NCBI GenBank assembly: GCA_919902475.1
Contig: CAKKRA010000270.1
Span: 1 to 5,838, forward strand
Source of the DNA: Nitrospiria bacterium
Lineage (GTDB): Bacteria > Nitrospirota > CAKKRA01 > 9FT-COMBO-42-15
Length of the DNA: 5,838 nucleotides
Direction: 5' to 3'
Shown: in pieces, positions 1-3,771 of the stretch
How positions within the stretch are numbered: the first letter of the stretch is position 1
How the letters are laid out: every line of letters starts with the position of its first letter
Position numbers and translations under genes: made by a program
The notes under the pieces: generated by a model
Told to the model about the DNA's origin: nothing
What the model saw: the letters and a program-made list of their open reading frames with translations, nothing else
The model's database searches: none

Positions 1-55
1 AGTCGGTAAGATGGGGAGTGAGATTCTTTTTTGGAGTCTCTAATGTTGTTTTCAT
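1..55 (-). CDS. Possible divergent gene, N-terminal fragment only (unassigned)
   Basis: An ATG on the minus strand at 55 opens a frame that runs off the left edge (18 codons, beginning MKTTLETPKKNL). The frame is also open upstream to a stop at 128-130, so a TTG at 121 is another possible start. The Shine-Dalgarno signal is weak (GGA four bases before the ATG). I do not recognise the product. The opposite strand is also open over much of 3-131, so this stretch may simply be the non-coding leader of rpmB. Reported only because the window edge prevents a decision. Confidence 0.2.
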   Translation of the reverse strand, partial: MKTTLETPKKNLTPHLTD

Positions 56-73
56 CTTATCCAGATTTTTCTC

Positions 74-102
74 TTGCCAAAGTTTTTTTAATATGATAGC
101 AT
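74..102 (+). promoter_or_regulatory. Possible sigma-70-type promoter of rpmB
   Basis: TTGCCA (74-79) and TAGCAT (97-102) are separated by 17 bases and lie about 40 bases before the rpmB start. The -35 is good and the -10 keeps only the TA...T skeleton. A small hairpin (GCCTA-ttt-TAGGC with a central T run, 107-119) would fall in the 5' leader. Both are pattern matches only. Confidence 0.35.
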
Positions 103-144
103 TACAGCCTATTTTAGGCAATAATATTTAGGAGGTTTAAAAAA

Positions 145-336
145 ATGGCAAGGGTTTGTGATGTATGCGGCAAGGGCAAGATGATGGGAAATAATGTCAG
201 CCACGCAAATAACAGAAGCAAAAAGATCTTCTTTCCAAATGTCCAGACAGTGAGGGTTGTTATAAAAGGCGGGACGAAAAAGATGCGGGTCTGCACAAGG
301 TGCCTGCGTTCAGGTATGGTAAAAAAGGCTTCGTAG
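145..336 (+). CDS. rpmB: Large ribosomal subunit protein bL28, four-cysteine zinc form
   Basis: A 63-residue protein of the L28 family, a structural component of the 50S subunit. It opens with the hallmark MARVCDVCGKGK and contains GNNVSHANNRSKK, the basic rRNA-binding stretch typical of L28. Two CxxC pairs are visible (C5/C8 and C50/C53), so this is the zinc-ribbon form rather than the cysteine-free paralogue that some bacteria express under zinc starvation. Length is normal for this form. The start is fixed by a strong AGGAGG at 130-135, nine bases before the ATG. The stop TAG at 334-336 is also the first three bases of a TAGGGGC palindromic repeat. The gene is monocistronic here and converges on a toxin-antitoxin pair. 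Confidence 0.97.
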   Translation: MARVCDVCGKGKMMGNNVSHANNRSKKIFFPNVQTVRVVIKGGTKKMRVCTRCLRSGMVKKAS

Positions 337-356
337 GGGCGTATTGTTATACGCCC
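337..356 (+). terminator. Hairpin right after rpmB; terminator and/or TAGGGGC-family repeat
   Basis: A perfect 8-bp stem, GGGCGTAT / ATACGCCC, with a TGTT loop starts on the base after the rpmB stop. It is followed by ATTTTATG, a short imperfect T tract. Its position between convergent genes fits a terminator for rpmB and possibly for the toxin gene on the other strand. The stem with its TAGGGGC shoulder resembles the palindrome at 1835-1856, so it may be a dispersed repeat doing a terminator's job. Confidence 0.5.
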
Positions 357-392
357 ATTTTATGAAGGTATAGCTTGTGTGAAATGGTCTGC

Positions 393-686
393 TCAGATTC
401 TGGATTTCCAATAACCTGGTTCACGCTTAAGATGCATAACTGCAATTATTTCTATAAACTCATTTATATCACGATAAATAACACCGTATGGAAAATGCAA
501 TAAACGACATTTTCTTATAGTATCATCAATTTTTATATAAAGTTTGGGGTTTCTGATTATTCGGTTTATCGTATCAGTTAACGCTTCTATAAATCTCTTC
601 CCAAGACCTTCTTGCCGTTCTTCATAAAATCTGGCTGATTCGTCTGCTTCCATGAGCGCTTCTGGATGAAAAAGGAAAGGTTTCAT
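393..686 (-). CDS. ParE/RelE-superfamily toxin of a type II toxin-antitoxin pair
   Basis: A 97-residue protein with the layout of ParE/RelE toxins. An N-terminal strand is followed by a helical hairpin (about residues 8-43, with EADESARFYEERQEGLGKRF), then the strands that carry the basic patch. R58, K59 and R61 are followed by the family signature LLHFPYGVIYR (62-72) and by AVMHLKREPGYWKSR (82-96), matching the usual AVxHxxRxPxxW ending. The sequence does not say whether the target is gyrase (ParE-like) or ribosome-bound mRNA (RelE-like). The ATG overlaps the antitoxin stop as ATGA, so translation is coupled and the antitoxin is made first. Full length with no visible lesion, so probably a live pair. 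Family call confident, target unknown. Confidence 0.9.
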   Translation of the reverse strand: MKPFLFHPEALMEADESARFYEERQEGLGKRFIEALTDTINRIIRNPKLYIKIDDTIRKCRLLHFPYGVIYRDINEFIEIIAVMHLKREPGYWKSRI

Positions 687-913
687 GAATACTTCCTTTG
701 AAGTTGAGCAAGCCCTTCCTTTCCTGAAATTAATTCTACTTTACCTTCATCAATTTCTTGGCAGCGCCTTTTAATTTCTTTCATCCATTCCTCATTTATT
801 GGAAAGTCTTCTTCAAAATCCAAGCTCTCAAGAAGCACCTCTGCAAGATAGGCTCGAGAATTTGCAGGAAGCGTTAATATACTTTCAGCAATATCTTTTA
901 TTTTCTTTGGCAT
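683..913 (-). CDS. Addiction-module antitoxin, PF09720-like
   Basis: A 76-residue acidic protein resembling the 'unstable antitoxin / addiction module protein' family (PF09720). The first half carries the conserved helix pair with ILTLPANSRAYLAEVLLESL (residues 12-31). The second half carries the EEWMKEIKRRCQEIDEGKVELI stretch (41-62) that packs on the toxin in this family. The start is placed at the ATG of 911-913, not the in-frame GTG at 922. The GTG lies inside a good Shine-Dalgarno, GAGGTG (920-925), six bases before the ATG. The gene is first in the two-gene operon and overlaps the toxin by ATGA. It probably neutralises the toxin and represses the shared promoter, whose -10 sits in an inverted repeat at 981-996. 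Confidence 0.88.
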   Translation of the reverse strand: MPKKIKDIAESILTLPANSRAYLAEVLLESLDFEEDFPINEEWMKEIKRRCQEIDEGKVELISGKEGLAQLQRKYS

Positions 914-980
914 TTGAAACACCTCGGAATTAGATTTTCTATAAATTAACCATTCTTTATAGCCTAAGCTATATTCATAT

Positions 981-1018
981 CTATCTTAAAAGATAGCATA
1001 GTTTATACTGATATTCAA
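981..1018 (-). promoter_or_regulatory. Toxin-antitoxin promoter with overlapping inverted-repeat operator
   Basis: Read on the minus strand, TTGAAT (1013-1018) and TATCTT (990-995) are 17 bases apart, a good sigma-70 arrangement about 80 bases before the antitoxin ATG. The -10 lies within a perfect 7-bp inverted repeat, CTATCTT-aa-AAGATAG (981-996). A second inverted repeat, TATAGC-ctaa-GCTATA (958-973), follows in the leader. Two palindromes at and just after the promoter are the expected layout for repression by the antitoxin or the toxin-antitoxin complex. The operator role is inferred. Confidence 0.6.
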
Positions 1019-1171
1019 TATAAATTTTGGCGCTGCCAAGAATTGCTCGCCCCAAATAATCAAATTCCTAAATCACCTACTGTCCAGCACGAACAGGCCA
1101 CACACGGAAAGAATTTTAATCCACGCATTTTTTATTCCCCAGTTCTTCCTGTTCTGCTGATTTTCTGATCA
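1019..1171. other. Spacer with no recognised gene or signal
   Basis: Between the toxin-antitoxin promoter and the lipoprotein stop I find no ORF with a start signal, no RNA gene and no convincing terminator hairpin. The stretch is less AT-rich than the promoter next to it and does not resemble the repeats elsewhere in the window. Confidence 0.5.
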
Positions 1172-1639
1172 TCAACTTACAGTTACAGTAAATATGCCAG
1201 TTAACTCATTTGATTTATTTCCTTTGCCATCAGTTATCTGCAAAACAAAACGAAATATTCCTGCCACAGTGGTGTTGACTGTAACTGGCCCACCAAGTGT
1301 TCCTGAAGTTATGCCTGTAATATCTCCTGTAAATGGTGTGCTTGTGTTACTTGTTAGGTAATTGTTCTGATCGTAAACCTTTATTGTTACGAAACCCCCG
1401 TTCAGGTCTCCCTCATGATCAATAAAATCGTACGAACCGTAAACAGTTATTGCCCCACCGCCTTGATTCAGTGTTGCCGAAGAAGGTGAATATTGAAGGT
1501 TGGAGATTGATGGCGTAGAATCAACTGGTGGCTGATTTCCGCCCCCGCCTCCTCCATCACCGCCGCCACAGGCGGTAAAGGCAACAGCAAAAAGCATTGC
1601 AATAAATAATAAAAAGATTTTTGTCGTTTTCATAAACAT
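1172..1639 (-). CDS. Secreted lipoprotein with one Ig/cadherin-like beta-sandwich domain
   Basis: A 155-residue protein with a lipoprotein signal peptide: basic MFMKTTK, a hydrophobic core (residues 8-21), then FTAC with C24 as the lipidation site. The -3 residue is Phe, which is tolerated but not ideal. A low-complexity linker of nine glycines and one Asp (25-34) and NQPP lead into a beta-rich domain (about 41-155). That domain begins STPSISNLQYSPSSATLNQG and ends in the ITDGKGNKSNELTGIFTVTVS type of strand pair, as in bacterial Ig-like, PKD or cadherin-like modules. No catalytic motif is seen. The start at 1639 is chosen because GGAGG (1648-1652) lies eight bases upstream; the second ATG at 1633 is too far from it. 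It is probably anchored in a membrane facing the periplasm or surface. Specific function unknown. It stands alone, preceded by a long repeat-filled spacer. Confidence 0.85.
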   Translation of the reverse strand: MFMKTTKIFLLFIAMLFAVAFTACGGGDGGGGGGNQPPVDSTPSISNLQYSPSSATLNQGGGAITVYGSYDFIDHEGDLNGGFVTIKVYDQNNYLTSNTSTPFTGDITGITSGTLGGPVTVNTTVAGIFRFVLQITDGKGNKSNELTGIFTVTVS

Positions 1640-1665
1640 TTTTGTCTCCTCCTTTTCTTTTTAAT

Positions 1666-1699
1666 CCGTCATTCCCGCATGTTTTTGGCGGGAATCCAG
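1666..1699. repeat. GTCATTCCCGC-type palindromic repeat
   Basis: ATTCCCGC (1671-1678) pairs with GCGGGAAT (1688-1695) around a 9-base loop, flanked by CCGTC and CCAG. This is the familiar 'GTCATTCCCGC...GCGGGAATCCAG' dispersed repeat seen in many proteobacterial and related genomes. It lies just upstream of the lipoprotein ribosome-binding site, so it would be in that gene's leader. Confidence 0.75.
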
Positions 1700-1714
1700 T
1701 TCTTTGTTTTTTAT

Positions 1715-1813
1715 ACCCCTCTTTCCTAAAGAGGGGTTTGGGGAGATTACCTCGCATATAATCCCCCTTTATCCCCCTTTAGAAAAGGGGGATAAAATAG
1801 AAAACCTTTTCTA
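1715..1813. repeat. Compound inverted-repeat element (MITE-like)
   Basis: Hairpin one is ACCCCTCTTT / AAAGAGGGGT (1715-1737, 3-base loop). Hairpin two is ATCCCCCTTT / AAAGGGGGAT (1771-1793, 3-base loop). The first unit plus its tail (1716-1747) is an imperfect inverted copy of the second plus its tail (1760-1793), separated by about a dozen bases. A degenerate third piece follows as the palindrome TAGAAAA-cc-TTTTCTA (1798-1813). Such paired G-rich/C-rich units are typical of small non-autonomous elements. No transposase is present. Confidence 0.65.
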
Positions 1814-1834
1814 AAATGGGGAAATGTTAATTAA

Positions 1835-1856
1835 GCATTGCATGCAATGCCCCTAC
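1835..1856. repeat. 16-bp perfect palindrome with CCCCTA shoulder
   Basis: GCATTGCATGCAATGC (1835-1850) is a perfect palindrome followed by CCCTAC. Reverse-complemented it reads GTAGGGGCATTG, close to the GTAGGGGCGTATTG found at the rpmB stop, so the two are probably members of one dispersed palindromic family. Confidence 0.5.
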
Positions 1857-1908
1857 ATTGGACAACCCTGACTGCTGACAAACAGGCACATAGGGCTTCC
1901 CCCTGCAA

Positions 1909-1961
1909 AATTATAAAGGCAGCGCCATGACCCATAAGGGCATGGCACTGCCTTTATAATT
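1909..1961 (-). terminator. Long hairpin, possible bidirectional terminator
   Basis: Two 21-base arms (1909-1929 and 1941-1961) are complementary except at one position, which on the minus strand becomes a G-U wobble and on the plus strand a C-A mismatch. The 11-base loop can extend the stem by CCC/GGG. The better pairing of the minus-strand RNA suggests that strand is the functional one. Minus-strand reading continues as AATTTTGC; plus-strand reading meets a T run at 1969-1974. It may end the cobalamin operon or the small sigma-54 transcript, or be a dispersed palindromic repeat. Confidence 0.45.
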
Positions 1962-1996
1962 GAAATTATTTTTTAAAAAGAAATATTTAAGAAGGG

Positions 1997-2038
1997 TTAA
2001 ATCTGTCTGTCTGTCTGTCTGTGCAAAATCGTTGCCAT
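1997..2038 (-). CDS. 13-codon ORF (MATILHRQTDRQI) behind the sigma-54 promoter
   Basis: A very short ORF with a clear Shine-Dalgarno, GGGAG (2046-2050 on the complement), seven bases before its ATG. The last codons are written by the tetranucleotide repeat, giving RQTDRQ, and the stop follows at once. Because the repeat unit is four bases, a gain or loss of one unit would change the reading frame. The longest alternative exit runs about 30 codons into the downstream hairpin. It could be a leader peptide or chance. The only support is the aligned promoter, ribosome-binding site and start. Confidence 0.25.
   Translation of the reverse strand: MATILHRQTDRQI
2002..2022. repeat. (TCTG)5 tetranucleotide microsatellite
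   Basis: Five uninterrupted TCTG units (2002-2021) plus one T; CAGA units on the minus strand. Tetranucleotide tracts of this kind are the classic substrate for slipped-strand copy-number change. It lies inside the 13-codon ORF. Confidence 0.9.
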
Positions 2039-2064
2039 TAGATTACTCCCAAGAGCAATAATAC

Positions 2065-2079
2065 GCAATTACTGTGCCA
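2065..2079 (-). promoter_or_regulatory. Sigma-54 (RpoN) promoter core
   Basis: On the minus strand the sequence reads TGGCAC, five bases (AGTAA), TTGC. This matches every fixed position of the sigma-54 -24/-12 core (TGGCAC-N5-TTGC) with the right spacing. A start site would fall near 2050-2056. By simple arithmetic, ten fixed bases are expected about 0.01 times on both strands of a window this size. The flank upstream (2080-2218) is strongly AT-rich, as is common between an RpoN promoter and its activator site. No activator-binding palindrome is recognised. Confidence 0.6.
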
Positions 2080-2218
2080 GTTGTTACGCATATATAATCT
2101 TTTTATTTATCTTTTATTTTCAATATATTAGAAAATCAGTATGTTTAACCATCTGCTCTATGATGTGTATTTTTTTACCAATTTTATGAAAATTTTTTCC
2201 ACTAATTTCTAATCAAAT
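2080..2218. other. AT-rich spacer between ridA and the sigma-54 promoter
   Basis: This stretch follows the ridA stop and is dominated by A and T runs. I see no ORF with a ribosome-binding site, no strong terminator hairpin for ridA and no repeat. It is the natural place for an activator site of the sigma-54 promoter, but none can be named. Confidence 0.4.
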
Positions 2219-2608
2219 TCATACACCTTCCTTATAAGCTATAACCTCCAGCTCAAACCTTGCGCCCTTTGGCAGATTGGAGACTTCTACAGTTGAGCGG
2301 GCTGGAGGTTCGCTGTCAAAATACCTTCCGTATATGGTGTTAATCTCAGAGAATTCCTTGATATCCTTTAAAAAGAGTGTAGCCTTAACTATATCATGTA
2401 AGGATGCGCCTGCCTCTGAAAGTATATTTTTAATATTCTCAATCACAAGTTCAAACTGCGCCTTAATATCACCATTGACTAACTCACCTGTTTTGGGGTC
2501 AATAGGTATCTGGCCTGATAAAAAGATAAAATTGCCAATCTTGACAGCCTGAGAATATGGCCCTATTGCCTTTGGCGCCTTGTCGGTTTTAATGATTGTC
2601 CTATGCAT
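2219..2608 (-). CDS. ridA: RidA family enamine/imine deaminase
   Basis: A 129-residue protein of the YjgF/YER057c/UK114 family, which as a cytosolic trimer hydrolyses reactive enamines and imines such as 2-aminoacrylate released by PLP enzymes. The conserved parts are in order: AIGPYSQ (14-20), FLSGQIPIDPKTGE (29-42), IVKATLFLKD (73-82), and PPARSTVEVSNLPKGARFELE (101-121). R104 corresponds to the substrate carboxylate-binding arginine (R105 in E. coli RidA) and E119 to the catalytic glutamate (E120), so it should be an active deaminase. Length is standard. It starts two bases after the stop of the 70-residue protein, so it is probably co-transcribed and translationally coupled. It is the last gene of the cobalamin run. 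Whether it protects a PLP step connected with cobalamin synthesis is speculation. Confidence 0.93.
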   Translation of the reverse strand: MHRTIIKTDKAPKAIGPYSQAVKIGNFIFLSGQIPIDPKTGELVNGDIKAQFELVIENIKNILSEAGASLHDIVKATLFLKDIKEFSEINTIYGRYFDSEPPARSTVEVSNLPKGARFELEVIAYKEGV

Positions 2609-2610
2609 AT

Positions 2611-2823
2611 CTATTTACCTTTTGAAAGCATCCTTTCTGCTTCCTTAAAAAATTTCGTTGCCTGTGAAGCAGCATCAGCAGCGGCCTTTAATTGCTTAGC
2701 CACATCCGGATGCCCTGCCTTCTCTGCCCTATCAGCCCAATCAAGATAATTCTGCAAATGGTCATCATTATGCTCAATCCAGTGCTCAAGCAGGTGTTTT
2801 AATTTATGCATCTCTTCATTCAT
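2611..2823 (-). CDS. Small helical protein with a histidine ladder, possible Ni/Co-binding
   Basis: A 70-residue, probably all-helical protein with no signal peptide or membrane segment. Its first helix carries H6, H10, H14, H18 and H22, five histidines at exactly i+4 spacing, in HKLKHLLEHWIEHNDDH. A second helical half, rich in Ala, Lys and Glu (about 30-66), follows a GHP turn (37-39). I recall similar 'HWIEHN' proteins or domains near cobalt and nickel genes (a DUF8180-like family), but that assignment is from memory. It starts six bases after the CooT-like stop and ends two bases before ridA. A GGAAAGG within the end of the previous gene serves as ribosome-binding site. The ladder and the neighbours suggest binding of Ni or Co. 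Metal binding is inferred. Confidence 0.85.
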   Translation of the reverse strand: MNEEMHKLKHLLEHWIEHNDDHLQNYLDWADRAEKAGHPDVAKQLKAAADAASQATKFFKEAERMLSKGK

Positions 2824-2829
2824 TTATTT

Positions 2830-3024
2830 TTAGCCTTTCCGTTTCAAAATTATTTTATTCTTGGTAAGGGAAATCTCTTTTATCTCTCCTTCAAACTCCT
2901 TCTCCTCTGCAAAGATATTTCTTAGGAATATCTTATCGCCCTCTTTTTTGACTGAAGATACTGCCTCTAAGATGAGTTCCTCTTTGCCTTCATTATTTAT
3001 TATGTATGCCTTTGCCTCGCACAT
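2830..3024 (-). CDS. CooT family nickel-binding protein
   Basis: A 64-residue protein that begins MCEAKAYI and has the CooT pattern throughout: short beta strands, EEL-LE-V (16-22), GDKIFLRNIFAEEKEFEGEI (29-48) and a final ISLTKNKIIL strand (51-60). In Rhodospirillum rubrum CooT, a small dimeric beta protein, C2 binds nickel for carbon monoxide dehydrogenase maturation; C2 is conserved here. Many family members occur without CO dehydrogenase, so the partner enzyme is unknown. No Shine-Dalgarno is visible before the ATG. The upstream bases belong to an inverted repeat that fills the gap to cbiC. MCEAK at the N-terminus makes the start secure. It lies between cbiC and the His-ladder protein, which suggests metal supply or control in this operon. 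Confidence 0.85.
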   Translation of the reverse strand: MCEAKAYIINNEGKEELILEAVSSVKKEGDKIFLRNIFAEEKEFEGEIKEISLTKNKIILKRKG

Positions 3025-3032
3025 ATTTTTAA

Positions 3033-3097
3033 AGTAGATGGGTAAATGGGTATATGAGTTAAACTCATCTACTCATTCACCCATTTACCCATCTACT
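3033..3097. repeat. Long inverted repeat between cbiC and the CooT-like gene
   Basis: Perfect 19-base arms at 3033-3051 and 3079-3097, built from ATGGGTA/ATGAGTA-like units. An inner hairpin ATGAGT-taa-ACTCAT (3054-3068) lies between them. The right arm covers the cbiC stop codon (3093-3095) and its last codon, and the left arm ends nine bases before the CooT-like ATG. Repeats of this ATGGGTAAATGGGT style occur widely as dispersed elements. No T tract follows on the minus strand, so it is not a clear terminator. Confidence 0.8.
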
Positions 3098-3704
3098 CCT
3101 TCGCAAGTATTATGAGGGCGTTTATAATAGCCACCGCAACCGGACTGCCGCCTTTTCTACCCTTATTTGTAATATATGGGACATCAACCTTTAATAATTC
3201 CTCTTTAGATTCTGCAGCATCAATAAAACCAACAGGCACGCCAACAATTAGCGCTGGCCTTAAGCCTTCATCTCTAATCAGTCGGATAATTTCAAATAAG
3301 GCAGTAGGCGCATTGCCGATTGCTACAATACCGTTATTCAATTCAGGCATAGCCTTCTGCATACCAAGCGCTGATCTTGTCTTCTTTTTATCTGCTGACT
3401 TTTTTATTACCTCATTGTCATTCACAAAGCAGTAAAGCCTGCCGCCAAAGGAATTTAAAGTCTTCTCCCTGACGCCTGTCTTTACCATGTTTACATCTGT
3501 AACAATGTTGTTGCCTGATTTGATGGCTGAGATACCTTTGTCAATTGCTTCAGGATGTATTATCAGCTCCCTGCCAAAGTCTATATCACCTGTAGTATGT
3601 ATCACCCGCTTTACAATTGCAAGCTCTTTTTCAGTAAAATTGTGTTTGCCGAGAAGGCTGTCAATTATCTCAAAACTTTTTCTTTCAATCTCGTGTTGTT
3701 CCAT
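3093..3704 (-). CDS. cbiC: Precorrin-8X / cobalt-precorrin-8 methylmutase
   Basis: A 203-residue CbiC/CobH protein that moves a methyl group from C-11 to C-12 of the corrin ring to give cobyrinate. Family motifs are present: VIHTTGDIDF (34-43) with catalytic H36, IVTDVNMVKTGV (67-78), TRSALGM (109-115), AIGNAPTALFE (128-138), VGVPVGFIDAAESKEEL (154-170) and NKGRKGGSPVAVAIINAL (180-197). The start is set at MEQHEIERKSFEI (3704). A longer frame opens at 3767, but its extra 21 residues are a translated intergenic repeat. The repeat itself provides GGTGAG six bases before the ATG at 3704. With this start the length matches the family. The stop lies inside another inverted repeat. With the CbiX/CbiA neighbours, the anaerobic (cobalt-early) pathway is likely. 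Confidence 0.95.
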   Translation of the reverse strand: MEQHEIERKSFEIIDSLLGKHNFTEKELAIVKRVIHTTGDIDFGRELIIHPEAIDKGISAIKSGNNIVTDVNMVKTGVREKTLNSFGGRLYCFVNDNEVIKKSADKKKTRSALGMQKAMPELNNGIVAIGNAPTALFEIIRLIRDEGLRPALIVGVPVGFIDAAESKEELLKVDVPYITNKGRKGGSPVAVAIINALIILAKE

Positions 3705-3746
3705 ATACCCCTCACCCTTACCCTCTCCCACAAGGGGAGAGGGATT
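3705..3746. repeat. CCCTCTCCC hairpin repeat, copy C
   Basis: CCCTCTCCC (3721-3729) pairs with GGGAGAGGG (3735-3743) around a 5-base loop, preceded by CCCTCACCCTTA. The same design (C-rich lead, stem, 5-base loop) occurs twice at 5526-5629. It fills most of the cbiX-cbiC gap and abuts the cbiC start, supplying its purine-rich ribosome-binding site on the minus strand. Confidence 0.75.
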
Positions 3747-3771
3747 AAAGTAGTAGAAAAATACCATGCCC

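Larger units (their letters stand above)
1905..2053 (-). ncRNA. Putative sigma-54-driven small transcript
   Basis: Inferred from three aligned minus-strand signals: a sigma-54 core promoter at 2065-2079, a predicted start near 2053, and a long hairpin at 1909-1961 ending in a short T tract. The RNA would be roughly 150 bases and would contain a Shine-Dalgarno, a 13-codon ORF and a (CAGA) repeat. It may instead be the first part of a longer leader reaching the lipoprotein gene at 1639. No known RNA family is recognised. Confidence 0.3.

Noticed and set aside
69..97. Alternative rpmB promoter using TATGAT (92-97)
   Set aside because: The -10 is better, but the base at 17-base spacing is TTCTCT, a poor -35, and TTGCCA would be only 12 bases away.
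114..296. 60-codon minus-strand frame over rpmB
   Set aside because: Fully explained as the antisense of rpmB, which has a strong ribosome-binding site and clear L28 homology.
1557..1757. 66-codon minus-strand frame upstream of the lipoprotein
   Set aside because: It reads through the GTCATTCCCGC and CCCCTCTTT repeats and then overlaps the lipoprotein signal sequence in another frame. No start signal or family resemblance.
2002..2022. CRISPR array
   Set aside because: The tract is a simple tetranucleotide repeat; there are no spaced 20-40 base repeats with unique spacers in the window.
2277..2552. 91-codon plus-strand frame opposite ridA
   Set aside because: Antisense shadow of a well-conserved RidA gene with no ribosome-binding site.
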